DNA of 64,000 bases from an uncultured Tateyamaria sp. (GTDB lineage Bacteria; Pseudomonadota; Alphaproteobacteria; Rhodobacterales; Rhodobacteraceae): assembly GCF_947494755.1 (NCBI RefSeq), contig NZ_CANLVZ010000002.1, forward strand, positions 124,001 to 188,000. Direction: 5' to 3'. Below, in pieces: positions 35,588-44,298 of this stretch. Below the pieces are notes generated by a model. That model was given only the letters and a program-made list of their open reading frames with translations. It was not told where the DNA came from and did no database searches. The position numbers and the translations under genes were made by a program. How positions within the stretch are numbered: the stretch's first letter is position 1; each line of letters begins with the position of its first letter.

Positions 35588-37213
35588 TCAGCCGGCTTTG
35601 GCCAGTTTTTTCAGGCGCTTCTCGCCCTCTTCCAGCACCTTCTGTTCCAGTGCCGAGATAAAAGCGCCGTCCTTTTGCAGCCCCTTCACGGCCAGCTTTT
35701 CATAGGCTTCGACGCTGGATTCATTGCCAGTCATTTTCTCGGCGATGCTGGCATAGGCGGTCTTGCCCATCAGTTCGGTCAGCTTTTTGGCGGCTTCAAT
35801 TGTCACATCCGCACCTTCACGCGAGGCGAATTCCATCAGCTCGGCCTTGGTGAACTTATCACCATGCTTGGCCACCATCTTGACGAACAGCGATTTTTCC
35901 ATGGCCCGGCTGAAATGGGTGCCTGCCATATCAACCGACCGTTTCTGCCAACCGCTGTCGAATTTCTTGAGCGATTTGAATGACGCACAGCCCGCCAGCC
36001 CGCCAATCAGCGAATTGGCCAGCGCGTCCACAATCCGCTTTTCATCGATCTTTTTGCCTGCGGCGGCGTCTTTGGCGAGGTTGCCGACTTCGGCAATCGC
36101 GCCTTTCATCATGTTCTGGCCCGCGCCAGAACCCAAAATGGCCGACACAACCTTGAGCGTATATTTCTGCATACGCGTGTTGAACTGGCGCGCAGCGGCC
36201 TGACTGACCTTGGTGACCACGCCCTTATAGGCTTTGGACGACAGCGACGCCCCAAGAGAAGCCGCCACGCCGGTGATCATCATGTTGCCCAACACCTTCT
36301 GGGTGGACGCCTTGGGATCAAATTTGTCGTTGGCCGCGTATTCGCCCAATTCCCCGGCCGAGACCTTCAGCCCCTCGCAACCCACCGCCGCCATGACCTG
36401 CGCCCGTTTCGGATCCATCCCGCGCGTCGTGATCAGATATCCGGTGGCCAGCACTTCAAGCACCGCAAAGGCCCCCTCGGAGACCACCGTGGCCCCGAAC
36501 GCGCCCCACTCCGCACGCTTGGTGTATTTGTTGTTGTAGTCCTTCCATTCCTTGACCGCCTTGTTGTGGAGCTTGGAGGTCTGGGCACAGAGCTTCTTGA
36601 CCTTTTTCCAGTCCACTTTGGACCGGTCCGTGGCGGCGATCACCTGCCCCGCAGCGGCGCGGGCGTTCAGCGCGGCCTTGGCCGAGGGAGGATCAGACAG
36701 GCCAAAGCCGTGCATCCCAATCGCCACCATCGCATTCAAATACCCGTCCTGCCCTGCCATCGTTTCTTGGACGTTGCGGATCAGCTTTTCGATCACATCC
36801 GCCTCGGACTGAACGGCCTTGGCATTGCTGATAATCTTGCGCCGGGCTTCGATCTCGAGCCGGATGAATTCGTCCACTTCGATCAGCTTGGTCTTGCCCT
36901 TTTCGACCACCTCATAGGCCTCGAAATTCGCGATCATGTCGCGGTAGCGGAAATATTTGACGGCCCCCGCATTCCACGTCTTGTCGCCGGGCTGGATCAC
37001 CCCATTGATGTCATTCTTGGACAACTTGCCCTTGGAGCCCTGATACATCCGGATCATCTTGACCAGACCCGCGTTCATCTTGCCCGTCATCTTGTAAGGC
37101 GCGCCTTGGGCAATCAGCCACAATTCAATGGTGGCGATATCCTTGGGCTTGTTTCCCGGCTTGGGGTCCTTGCATTTTGGATCACCCACGGGGGCAGACA
37201 ATTTGTTTTCCAT
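35588..37213 (-). CDS. Orphan 541-aa Lys-rich protein with peptidoglycan-binding-like N-terminus
   Basis: I do not recognise the whole protein. Residues ~8-85 (VGDPKCKDPKPGNKPKDIATIELWLIAQG, then MNAGLVKMIRMYQ) look like the peptidoglycan-binding-like module at the start of some contractile-injection effectors. Residues ~130-260 are helical; ~255-420 hold glycine/alanine-rich hydrophobic stretches (GAFGATVVSEGAFAVLEVLA, MMITGVAASLGASLSSKAYK, ALANSLIGGLAGCASF), as in membrane-inserting toxin regions. The tail is a charged helix. There is no signal peptide and no adjacent immunity-like gene. It is convergent with the MmyB-like regulator with no gap. Lys content is unusual for this window. Confidence 0.6.
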   Translation of the reverse strand: MENKLSAPVGDPKCKDPKPGNKPKDIATIELWLIAQGAPYKMTGKMNAGLVKMIRMYQGSKGKLSKNDINGVIQPGDKTWNAGAVKYFRYRDMIANFEAYEVVEKGKTKLIEVDEFIRLEIEARRKIISNAKAVQSEADVIEKLIRNVQETMAGQDGYLNAMVAIGMHGFGLSDPPSAKAALNARAAAGQVIAATDRSKVDWKKVKKLCAQTSKLHNKAVKEWKDYNNKYTKRAEWGAFGATVVSEGAFAVLEVLATGYLITTRGMDPKRAQVMAAVGCEGLKVSAGELGEYAANDKFDPKASTQKVLGNMMITGVAASLGASLSSKAYKGVVTKVSQAAARQFNTRMQKYTLKVVSAILGSGAGQNMMKGAIAEVGNLAKDAAAGKKIDEKRIVDALANSLIGGLAGCASFKSLKKFDSGWQKRSVDMAGTHFSRAMEKSLFVKMVAKHGDKFTKAELMEFASREGADVTIEAAKKLTELMGKTAYASIAEKMTGNESSVEAYEKLAVKGLQKDGAFISALEQKVLEEGEKRLKKLAKAG

Positions 37214-37326
37214 TCAAAAACTCCAACAACAACAGCAGCGATCGGCACCGGGCTGAAATTTCCCGGATGATACGCAATGGTACCGTCAGAATTTTCGCGC
37301 GCAAAGGCAGCAATTCCTTACCATAG

Positions 37327-37352
37327 AAAAAGGCCGCCCCGAGGGACGGCCT
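37327..37352 (-). terminator. Intrinsic terminator of rpsD
   Basis: Minus strand: AGGCCGTCCC, TCG loop, GGGCGGCCT, then TTTT. The stem is about nine base pairs and lies 35 bases after the rpsD stop. Confidence 0.88.
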
Positions 37353-37386
37353 GATGCAGTATAAAGCAAGGCGTGCTGCCTGATGC

Positions 37387-38007
37387 TTAGTTCTTGGCGT
37401 AGAATTCGACGACGAGGTTGGGTTCCATCATCACCGGATAAGGTACATCGCCCAAGGACGGCGTGCGCACGAATGTCGCGGTCAGTTTGGAGTGATCAAC
37501 GTCCATGTAGTCGGGCACGTCACGCTCGGGCAGCTGTGTCGCTTCAAGGATGGCCGTCATCTGCTTGGAACGATCCCGCACTTCGATCACGTCGCCTTCT
37601 TTGACGCGGTAGCTGGGGATGTTCACCTTTTTGCCGTTCACACGGACGTGGCCGTGGTTCACGAACTGGCGGGCTGCAAAGACGGTCGCGACGAACTTCG
37701 CGCGGTAGACAACCGCGTCCAGACGACGCTCCAGCAGACCGATCAGGTTTTCACCGGTGTCGCCCTTGACCCGCTCGGCCTCGGCATAGATGCGGCGGAA
37801 CTGCTTTTCGGTCAGATCGCCGTAATAGCCTTTCAGCTTCTGCTTGGCGCGCAGCTGAATGCCGAAATCGGACAGTTTACCCTTGCGGCGCTGACCGTGC
37901 TGGCCGGGACCATATTCACGACGGTTGACGGGGGATTTGGGGCGACCCCAGATGTTCTCGCCCATGCGGCGATCAAGTTTGTACTTGGCAGCTGTGCGTT
38001 TTGTCAC
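37387..38007 (-). CDS. rpsD: 30S ribosomal protein S4
   Basis: A 206-residue primary 16S rRNA-binding protein and translational repressor. [31 protein letters not shown] and the S4 RNA-binding domain [42 protein letters not shown] are typical. It is a single-gene unit with a strong promoter at 38148-38175 and a terminator downstream. AGAAGGAGATCAGCC precedes the ATG. Confidence 0.98.
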   Translation of the reverse strand: MTKRTAAKYKLDRRMGENIWGRPKSPVNRREYGPGQHGQRRKGKLSDFGIQLRAKQKLKGYYGDLTEKQFRRIYAEAERVKGDTGENLIGLLERRLDAVVYRAKFVATVFAARQFVNHGHVRVNGKKVNIPSYRVKEGDVIEVRDRSKQMTAILEATQLPERDVPDYMDVDHSKLTATFVRTPSLGDVPYPVMMEPNLVVEFYAKN

Positions 38008-38147
38008 GGCTGATCTCCTTCTAAATGTCGAAGGCGCTCCCCTGCTGAGGGAGTAGCGCCAACTCTGAAGGGCGTTGTCCTCTGCCTGGATTTTGCCAGA
38101 CCGACAGGAAACCCCTTGCGGGGGCCACCAACACCAATGAATGCGCG

Positions 38148-38175
38148 CTTATAGCCACGGCTTTGGCAGAGTCAA
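38148..38175 (-). promoter_or_regulatory. Strong sigma70-type promoter of rpsD
   Basis: Minus strand TTGACT (38175-38170), 16-base spacer, TATAAG (38153-38148). The -35 lies on top of the tag stop codon, so tag and rpsD are packed with no spare sequence. The leader is ~130 bases, room for S4 autoregulation. Confidence 0.8.
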
Positions 38176-38759
38176 CGCCCCTTTGGCCCCGGTGAGAGGG
38201 CGGCGCATTGTGCATGGCGAAAGCATGTTGTGATGTGGTCATTCACCAGCCCCGACGCCTGAAGAAACGCATAGACGATGGTGGGGCCGCAAAACTTGAA
38301 CCCCTCTTTCTTGAGGTCTTTGGACATCTGAGTGGACAGCGGGGTCGAGCCCGGCACCTCCGCTTCGGTCTTCCAATGGTTTTGCAAGGGGACGCCGTCG
38401 AAATACTTCCATAAAAACTGATCGAACCCGTCCCGCGCATTAATCTTTTGGAACACCTGTGCGTTAGTGATCGTCGCTTGGATTTTGCCGCGATGGCGGA
38501 TGATGCCTGGGTTGGCCAGCAGGCGCGCAACGTCGTCCTCTCCCCATTTCGCGATGATCTCGGGATCAAATCCGGCGAAAGCATCCCTAAAATTGTCGCG
38601 CTTTTTCAATATGGTTATCCAGCTCAAGCCTGCTTGAAATCCCTCAAGGATCAGCTTTTCCCACAAGGCGCGCGCGTCGAACTCCGGGACGCCCCACTCG
38701 GTGTCGTGGTATTCCACATAGATCTGATCAGGCCCCGCCCAAGCACATGCATCACCCAT
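38172..38759 (-). CDS. tag: DNA-3-methyladenine glycosylase I
   Basis: A 195-residue base-excision repair enzyme removing 3-methyladenine from alkylated DNA. It begins MGDACAWAGPDQIYVEYHDTEWGVP and contains ILEGFQAGLSWITILKKRDNFR and CGPTIVYAFLQASGLVNDHITTC, all Tag signatures; Cys5, the His of YHDTEWG and the His/Cys of DHITTC are the zinc ligands. AAAGGGTCTGAA precedes the ATG at 38759; the frame is open upstream but not conserved. Confidence 0.95.
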   Translation of the reverse strand: MGDACAWAGPDQIYVEYHDTEWGVPEFDARALWEKLILEGFQAGLSWITILKKRDNFRDAFAGFDPEIIAKWGEDDVARLLANPGIIRHRGKIQATITNAQVFQKINARDGFDQFLWKYFDGVPLQNHWKTEAEVPGSTPLSTQMSKDLKKEGFKFCGPTIVYAFLQASGLVNDHITTCFRHAQCAALSPGPKGR

Positions 38760-38877
38760 TTCAGACCCTTTTTGGTTAATGTGAAAAATTAGAACAAAAT
38801 GCAAACATTAAGAGTGTTTTTACGTCAATGGCGCAATGCTGGCCAGAGGATTTGATTTAGGGGGTCGCTGCCGGACC

Positions 38878-39726
38878 ATGCCAAATTATCGACCGATTGA
38901 CGTGCCCCCGGGGGCTGAAAATCCGCTTAGTGCCGCCGTCAGCGGGCGTGATCGCGACACCCTCGATATGGTGACCCAAGCGGTCAAGCATCAGCAGACC
39001 TTGCTTGCCTTTCAGCCCGTGATTGTCGCGCAGGAGCAGGGGCGCGTCGGGTTTTACGAGGGGCTCATCCGGGTGATGGACGAAACCGGACGGATCATCC
39101 CGGCCAAGGACTTCATGCCCGTGGTCGAACGGACCGAACTGGGTCGTGAGATTGACGTCGTCGCGCTGAACATGGGCATGCGTACGTTGTACGAAAACCC
39201 CTCTGTGCGGTTGTCGATCAACATGTCGGCCCGCTCCATCGGGTATCAGCGCTGGATGCAAACGCTGAACCGCTGGCTGAAAAAGGACGCCTCGGTGGGC
39301 GAGCGGCTGATCCTTGAAATCACCGAAAGCTCGGCGATGGATCAACCGGAGCTGGTTGTGGACTTCATGAACCGGCTCAGCGCACGTGGCATCTGCTTTG
39401 CGCTGGACGATTTCGGGGCCGGATATACGGCGCTGCGATACCTCAAAGATTTCTATTTCGATGTGCTGAAAATCGACATGCAGTTCTGCAATGGCATCGC
39501 AGACGACCCCGACATGCAGGTGCTGACCCGCGCCATGATCCAGATCGGACAGCATTTCGACATGCTGGTCGTCGCCGAAGGGGTCGAGCGGCTGCAGGAT
39601 GTCGACATGCTGGTCGAGATGGGGGCTGATTGCTTGCAAGGCTATTATTTCAAGGCCCCGCAGGTTCGGCCAAATTGGCTGGCCGACGGTAAAAACTCAG
39701 TGAGTGAGGCGGGAATGCGCGCCTGA
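38878..39726 (+). CDS. EAL-domain cyclic-di-GMP phosphodiesterase, stand-alone
   Basis: A 282-residue soluble protein consisting almost only of an EAL domain. The signature Glu is in YEGLIRV (EGL instead of EAL); SINMSARSI, LEITESSAM, DDFGAGYTALRYLKDFYFDVLKID and VVAEGVE give the metal- and substrate-binding residues, so it is probably active. No sensor or membrane segment precedes it. The start is uncertain: ATG at 38878 (MPNYRPID) or 38836; neither has a strong ribosome binding site. Confidence 0.88.
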   Translation: MPNYRPIDVPPGAENPLSAAVSGRDRDTLDMVTQAVKHQQTLLAFQPVIVAQEQGRVGFYEGLIRVMDETGRIIPAKDFMPVVERTELGREIDVVALNMGMRTLYENPSVRLSINMSARSIGYQRWMQTLNRWLKKDASVGERLILEITESSAMDQPELVVDFMNRLSARGICFALDDFGAGYTALRYLKDFYFDVLKIDMQFCNGIADDPDMQVLTRAMIQIGQHFDMLVVAEGVERLQDVDMLVEMGADCLQGYYFKAPQVRPNWLADGKNSVSEAGMRA

Positions 39727-39862
39727 GACATGCTGTCTGTTTGCGACGCCGACGCGAATCCGGTATCGCAACGTCAACGCGAGGCGATTGGGGGCACTCT
39801 CACCAGAGTTGTGGTGCCCGCTCCTGACTTGATCCTCGTTCACCAGACAGAGGACTGTTCAA

Positions 39863-41038
39863 ATGACTGATATCGTCATCGCATCCGCCGCCCGAACTGC
39901 CGTTGGCAGCTTTGGTGGCTCTTTCGCCAACACACCTGCCCATGATCTGGGTGCAACCGTTCTTGAAGCGGTTGTGGACCGGGCAGGCATCGACAAATCC
40001 GAGGTGTCCGAAACGATTTTGGGTCAGGTCCTGACCGCCGCCCAAGGCCAGAACCCCGCCCGTCAGGCCCACATCAATGCCGGTCTTCCCAAGGAAGCTG
40101 CGGCCTGGTCGATCAACCAGGTCTGTGGATCCGGCCTGCGCGCCGTCGCTCTGGCCGCTCAGCACATCCAGTTGGGCGATGCCGAGATCGTTATTGGCGG
40201 CGGTCAGGAAAACATGACGCTCAGCCCCCATGCCGCGTCCTTGCGTGCCGGTCACAAGATGGGCGACATGCAATATATCGACACGATGATCCGTGACGGT
40301 CTGTGGGATGCCTTCAACGGCTATCACATGGGCCAGACGGCGGAAAACGTCGCCGACCAGTGGCAAATCACCCGCGACGCGCAGGATGAATTCGCCGTCG
40401 CCAGCCAGAACAAGGCTGAAGCTGCGCAGAAAGCCGGGAAATTTGCGGACGAAATCACCGCTTTCACAGTGAAAACCCGCAAAGGCGACATCGTGGTCGA
40501 TTCGGACGAATACATCCGTCACGGGGCCAACCTCGAAGCGATGGCCAAGATGCGCCCCGCCTTCACGAAGGACGGGTCGGTCACTGCCGCCAACGCATCC
40601 GGTTTGAACGACGGGGCCGCTGCCGCCCTGATGATGACAGCCAAAAACGCAGAAAAACGTGGCATTGAGCCACTCGCGCGAATCGCGAGCTACGCCACCG
40701 TCGGCCTCGACCCTTCGATCATGGGCGTCGGACCGATCTATGCCAGCCGCAAAGCGTTGGAAAAGGCCGGTTGGAAACCCGAAGACCTTGATCTGGTCGA
40801 AGCCAACGAAGCCTTCGCCGCCCAAGCGTGTGCGGTGAATAAGGACATGGGCTGGGATCCATCGATCGTGAACGTCAACGGCGGTGCCATTGCCATCGGC
40901 CACCCCATCGGCGCGTCCGGTGCCCGCATTCTGAACACCCTGTTGTTCGAAATGAAGCGCCGCGACGCCAAAAAAGGGCTGGCCACATTGTGCATCGGTG
41001 GCGGCATGGGCGTCGCCATGTGCCTCGAGCGCGACTGA
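39863..41038 (+). CDS. phaA: Acetyl-CoA acetyltransferase (beta-ketothiolase)
   Basis: A 391-residue thiolase condensing two acetyl-CoA to acetoacetyl-CoA. The nucleophilic Cys lies in [16 protein letters not shown] (~89), the His in [17 protein letters not shown] and the second Cys in [25 protein letters not shown] precedes the ATG. With phaB 140 bases downstream it supplies (R)-3-hydroxybutyryl-CoA for polyhydroxybutyrate; the synthase phaC is not in this window. Confidence 0.96.
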   Translation: MTDIVIASAARTAVGSFGGSFANTPAHDLGATVLEAVVDRAGIDKSEVSETILGQVLTAAQGQNPARQAHINAGLPKEAAAWSINQVCGSGLRAVALAAQHIQLGDAEIVIGGGQENMTLSPHAASLRAGHKMGDMQYIDTMIRDGLWDAFNGYHMGQTAENVADQWQITRDAQDEFAVASQNKAEAAQKAGKFADEITAFTVKTRKGDIVVDSDEYIRHGANLEAMAKMRPAFTKDGSVTAANASGLNDGAAAALMMTAKNAEKRGIEPLARIASYATVGLDPSIMGVGPIYASRKALEKAGWKPEDLDLVEANEAFAAQACAVNKDMGWDPSIVNVNGGAIAIGHPIGASGARILNTLLFEMKRRDAKKGLATLCIGGGMGVAMCLERD

Positions 41039-41048
41039 TCCAGATCAA

Positions 41049-41070
41049 GGCGGCACAGATCCGTGCCGCC
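41049..41070. terminator. Hairpin in the phaA-phaB gap
   Basis: Perfect 8-bp stem GGCGGCAC / GTGCCGCC with a six-base loop, ten bases after the phaA stop, without a T-run (TAAATCCCC follows). It may be a partial terminator or mRNA stabiliser that sets the phaA to phaB ratio. Confidence 0.4.
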
Positions 41071-41178
41071 TAAATCCCCTAAATGATCGCTGAAACGCAA
41101 CGGCACCGCGTAACAATCTTGCGTGAAACCCGGATATAAGCGACATAAGATTACAAATAACCCGGAGGAGTTCCAACC

Positions 41179-41901
41179 ATGTCCCGCGTCGCCCTAGTCA
41201 CCGGAGGCAGCCGAGGTATCGGTGCCGCCATTTCCACAGCCCTCAAAGATGCAGGTTACGCGGTCGCGGCGACCTATGCCGGCAATGACGAGGCCGCGGC
41301 CAAGTTCACGGACGAGACCGGCATCAAGACCTACAAATGGAACGTCGCCGATTACGACGACTCCAAAGCAGGCCTCGAAAAGGTCGAAGCCGATCTGGGC
41401 CCCATCGACGTTGTGGTCGCAAATGCGGGCATCACCCGCGACGCCCCGTTCCACAAAATGACGCCCGAGCAGTGGCACCAAGTGGTCGACACCAACCTCA
41501 CCGGCGTTTTCAACACCGTCCACCCGTTGTGGCCTGGCATGCGCGAACGCAAGTTCGGACGGGTCATTGTGATCTCGTCCATCAACGGCCAGAAGGGTCA
41601 GTTCGCACAAGTAAACTATGCCGCAACCAAGGCGGGCGATTTAGGTATCGTGAAATCTCTGGCCCAGGAAGGCGCGCGCGCAGGCATCACCGCCAACGCC
41701 ATCTGCCCCGGCTATATTGGCACCGATATGGTCATGGCCGTCCCTGAGAAGGTCCGCGAATCGATTATTGCGCAGATCCCGGCGGGCCGTTTGGGCGAAC
41801 CCGAAGAGATTGCGCGCTGCGTTGTGTTCTTGGCCTCGGACGATTCCGGATTCATCAATGGCTCGACCATCTCGGCCAATGGCGCGCAGTTCTTCGTCTA
41901 A
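41179..41901 (+). CDS. phaB: Acetoacetyl-CoA reductase
   Basis: A 240-residue short-chain dehydrogenase: NADPH motif TGGSRGIGAAI, NAGITRD, catalytic Ser in VIVISSINGQKGQFAQ, Tyr/Lys in NYAATKAGDLG, and ICPGYIGTDMV. It reduces acetoacetyl-CoA to (R)-3-hydroxybutyryl-CoA. CCGGAGGAGTTCCAACC gives an excellent ribosome binding site. A strong bidirectional terminator follows. Confidence 0.95.
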   Translation: MSRVALVTGGSRGIGAAISTALKDAGYAVAATYAGNDEAAAKFTDETGIKTYKWNVADYDDSKAGLEKVEADLGPIDVVVANAGITRDAPFHKMTPEQWHQVVDTNLTGVFNTVHPLWPGMRERKFGRVIVISSINGQKGQFAQVNYAATKAGDLGIVKSLAQEGARAGITANAICPGYIGTDMVMAVPEKVRESIIAQIPAGRLGEPEEIARCVVFLASDDSGFINGSTISANGAQFFV

Positions 41902-41920
41902 CTGGCTGACCAACCAGTAA

Positions 41921-41954
41921 AAAAGGGCCGGTGCATCGCCGCATCGGCCCTTTT
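41921..41954. terminator. Bidirectional intrinsic terminator (phaB / 39-aa gene)
   Basis: AAAAGGGCCGGTGC, six-base loop, GCATCGGCCCTTTT: a 14-bp stem (one G-T pair) with T-runs in both reading directions, set between phaB (+) and the 39-aa gene (-). Confidence 0.9.
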
Positions 41955-41979
41955 CGCATTCCGTAAGATGGTGCACGCA

Positions 41980-42099
41980 TCAGCGGAAAGTCTTTGCTCC
42001 GAACAACCAGCCCCACGCTTCGGCAAGAACGGCGCCGCGTTCGGTGTGGGCTTTCTGCATGGCGTTGCGGATGGCGGGGTTTGCGGATGTCTCAAACAT
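41980..42099 (-). CDS. 39-residue small protein, unknown
   Basis: Sequence MFETSANPAIRNAMQKAHTERG then AVLAEAWGWLFGAKTFR. GAGGAGCCACACC gives a strong ribosome binding site, a bidirectional terminator follows, and a divergent LysR gene with a palindromic site lies upstream. It forms one amphipathic helix with an aromatic C-terminus; similar helices occur in DUF1127-like small proteins, but lengths and motifs differ, so I leave it unnamed. The good signals at both ends make it a likely real gene despite its size. Confidence 0.65.
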   Translation of the reverse strand: MFETSANPAIRNAMQKAHTERGAVLAEAWGWLFGAKTFR

Positions 42100-42191
42100 G
42101 GTGTGGCTCCTCGTGATCTGGTGTCGATTAACTTGAGTTGAATATGCGCCTTTATTCGTCCCCCGACAAACGAGACTTTTCACCCCTTCAC

Positions 42192-42206
42192 TTAAGCTAT
42201 ACTTAA
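42192..42206. promoter_or_regulatory. Probable LysR-type binding site
   Basis: TTAAGCTATACTTAA, a perfect 5-bp inverted repeat with five-base centre (fits T-N11-A), six bases before the LysR gene start. An imperfect related sequence TTAACTTGAGTTGAA at 42128-42142 lies nearer the 39-aa gene. Confidence 0.55.
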
Positions 42207-42212
42207 CTGAAT

Positions 42213-43160
42213 ATGTCTGATCGACTGCCCTCTCTGACCGCCATGCGCGCCTTTGATGCGGCCGCGCGCCATATGTCATTCGCCAAAGCGGCGGAGGAGT
42301 TGCATGTCACGCCTGCCGCGCTCAGCTTTCAGATCAAATCCCTTGAGGAACATCTGGGCGCGCAATTGTTTCGCCGCCTGAACCGGGCGGTGGCCTTGAC
42401 CGAGGCGGGGCATGCCCTTGCCCCCGGCGTCGCGGACGGGTTTCAGGCCTTGGCCGCTGCGTGGCGCGCCGCCGAGCGCACTCAAGACAATCAAACCCTG
42501 ACCGTGACCGCAGGGCCTGCCTTTACCGCAAAATGGCTTGCACCGCGACTATATGAATTTGCCCAGTCACACCCGCAGGTCGAGTTGCGCTTTTCCGCAT
42601 CACTTAAAATGATGGACTTTGGCCGCGACGCCATCGATGTCGCGATCCGGTTTGGATACGGCAAGGACGAGGGGCTGTATTCCATCCCCCTGGCCGAAGA
42701 ATGGGTGTGCCCGGCGATGACCCCCGAATTGGCGCGCCGTTTTCCCACTGTTGAAAGCCTCAAGGACGCGCCCCTGATTTTTGACGACAGTATCAGCTTT
42801 CTTAAGCCGTCCAGTGATTGGCAGACGTGGTTTCGCGCGGTCGGGATCGAACATGATCCGCAAAATGGCCCCCGCTTCAGCCAGGCCGATCATGCCATCG
42901 ACGCTGCCCTTGCCGGGGTCGGTGTTGTGCTTGGGCGTCGCGCTTTGGTGGTCAAGGACGTTGCCGATGGTCGCCTTGTCATGCCGTTTCCGACCGCACT
43001 CGACACCGGCGTGCGTTTCCGGTTCTTATGCGCGCAAGGGGCAGAAACCCGTCCGCAAATCGCTGCCTTTCGGGACTGGATCGTGACTGAAATCGACAAG
43101 ACGAGCCATATCACTGAGGCGCTGACCCGCTTGCCATCAGGCGATTTTCAAAGCCCATGA
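42213..43160 (+). CDS. LysR-family transcriptional regulator (GcvA-like)
   Basis: A 315-residue regulator: winged HTH LTAMRAFDAAARHMSFAKAAEELHVTPAALSFQIKSLEEHLGAQLFRRLNRAVALTEAG, then a two-lobe ligand-binding domain with VTAGPAFTAKWLAPRLYEF and IDVAIRFGYG, the GcvA-type pattern. It overlaps the downstream exporter gene by four bases (ATGA), so it probably controls that exporter and perhaps the divergent 39-aa gene. Inducer unknown. Confidence 0.92.
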   Translation: MSDRLPSLTAMRAFDAAARHMSFAKAAEELHVTPAALSFQIKSLEEHLGAQLFRRLNRAVALTEAGHALAPGVADGFQALAAAWRAAERTQDNQTLTVTAGPAFTAKWLAPRLYEFAQSHPQVELRFSASLKMMDFGRDAIDVAIRFGYGKDEGLYSIPLAEEWVCPAMTPELARRFPTVESLKDAPLIFDDSISFLKPSSDWQTWFRAVGIEHDPQNGPRFSQADHAIDAALAGVGVVLGRRALVVKDVADGRLVMPFPTALDTGVRFRFLCAQGAETRPQIAAFRDWIVTEIDKTSHITEALTRLPSGDFQSP

Positions 43161-44026
43161 CCCGCAACACAGCCACTTTGATCGGGTTCGTCGCTGTTCT
43201 GCTTTGGGGTGTTTTGGCGCTTTTCACCGTCGGCTCTGCGCCCACACCGCCCTTTTTGCTGAACGCCATTTGTTTCAGTGTAGGTGGTACTTTGGGGCTG
43301 ATCTGGACGGCCGCCGCTGGTGGCTTGGGTCAACTGCGCCAAGTGCCTGCCCATGTCTACGTGCTCGGGACATTGGGATTGTTTGGATATCACGCGCTTT
43401 ATTTCTCTGCGCTGCGCCTTGCCCCGGCGGCGGAGGCGAGCCTGATTGCCTATCTTTGGCCGTTGCTGATCGTGCTGATGTCCGGCCTTTTGCCGGGCGA
43501 GCGGTTGCGGCCGGGCCATGTCATCGGCGCTGCCGTCGGTTTTGGCGGTGCTGCGCTGATTGTCACCGGCGGGGCCGCAGGATTTCGGGCGCAGGCCCTT
43601 CCCGGTTACGCCTTGGCCATGGCCTGCGCCCTGACCTGGTCGAGCTATTCGGTGATGTCGCGTCGGTTCGGTACCGTGCCGACCGCCTCGGTGGCCGTGT
43701 TCTGCGTGGCATCGGCTGTGCTGTCCGTCCCCCTGCATCTGATGACCGAAACGACGGCATGGCCCCAGGGGATCACAGGTTGGGGCAGCGCAATTGCGCT
43801 TGGCCTCGGGCCTGTCGGGCTCGCCTTTTATGTCTGGGATATCGGGGTCAAACGCGGCGACATACAGATTCTGGGCACGGCATCCTATGCGGCACCGCTG
43901 TTGTCGACGATTGTGTTGGTGGTAGCTGGGGTCGCAGCCCCAAGCTGGTCACTTGTGGCCGCTGCCGTGCTGATCACAACTGGCGCGCTTTTGGCAGCGC
44001 GCGCCAGCCTCGCTAAACGCGACTAG
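43157..44026 (+). CDS. DMT-superfamily (EamA) transporter, YddG-like exporter
   Basis: A 289-residue protein with ten predicted membrane helices in two EamA halves: LIGFVAVLLWGVLALFTVG, YHALYFSALRLAPAAEASLIAYLWPLLIVLMSGLL, then ALTWSSYSVMSRRFG and FYVWDIGVKRGDIQILGTASYAAPLLSTIVL. These features match YddG-type aromatic amino-acid or metabolite exporters. It is translationally coupled to the LysR gene and ends convergently with the YdcH gene. Confidence 0.88.
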   Translation: MTRNTATLIGFVAVLLWGVLALFTVGSAPTPPFLLNAICFSVGGTLGLIWTAAAGGLGQLRQVPAHVYVLGTLGLFGYHALYFSALRLAPAAEASLIAYLWPLLIVLMSGLLPGERLRPGHVIGAAVGFGGAALIVTGGAAGFRAQALPGYALAMACALTWSSYSVMSRRFGTVPTASVAVFCVASAVLSVPLHLMTETTAWPQGITGWGSAIALGLGPVGLAFYVWDIGVKRGDIQILGTASYAAPLLSTIVLVVAGVAAPSWSLVAAAVLITTGALLAARASLAKRD

Positions 44027-44187
44027 CTGGACAGTCGCGTGATCTCTTCTTTTAGTCGGAGTTTTTGTTTCTTCATGGCGGCGACTTCGATCTGATCGAC
44101 CCCCGGTGAGCGGACGGCCATTTCGACCTCGTCACTCAATGTCTGATGCTTCTTTTTCAACTGTTCGAGATGGGCTGTCACGCTCAT
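44023..44187 (-). CDS. YdcH/DUF465 family small coiled-coil protein
   Basis: A 54-residue protein, MSVTAHLEQLKKKHQTLSDEVEMAV then VDQIEVAAMKKQKLRLKEEITRL. This is the usual DUF465 pattern: short antiparallel helical hairpin with a KKxKLxLKDEI motif. AAGGAGTACTTC precedes the ATG. Function is unknown. The 3' end overlaps the exporter gene by four bases on the opposite strand. Confidence 0.85.
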   Translation of the reverse strand: MSVTAHLEQLKKKHQTLSDEVEMAVRSPGVDQIEVAAMKKQKLRLKEEITRLSS

Positions 44188-44298
44188 GAAGTACTCCTTG
44201 CTGATAAGTTGCACGTACAGCCAAGCACAGGTTTAGGTCTGTGTCACGCCGCACGCGCAGCATATGGCCAATTCAATTGGATCGACATTAACGAATGG

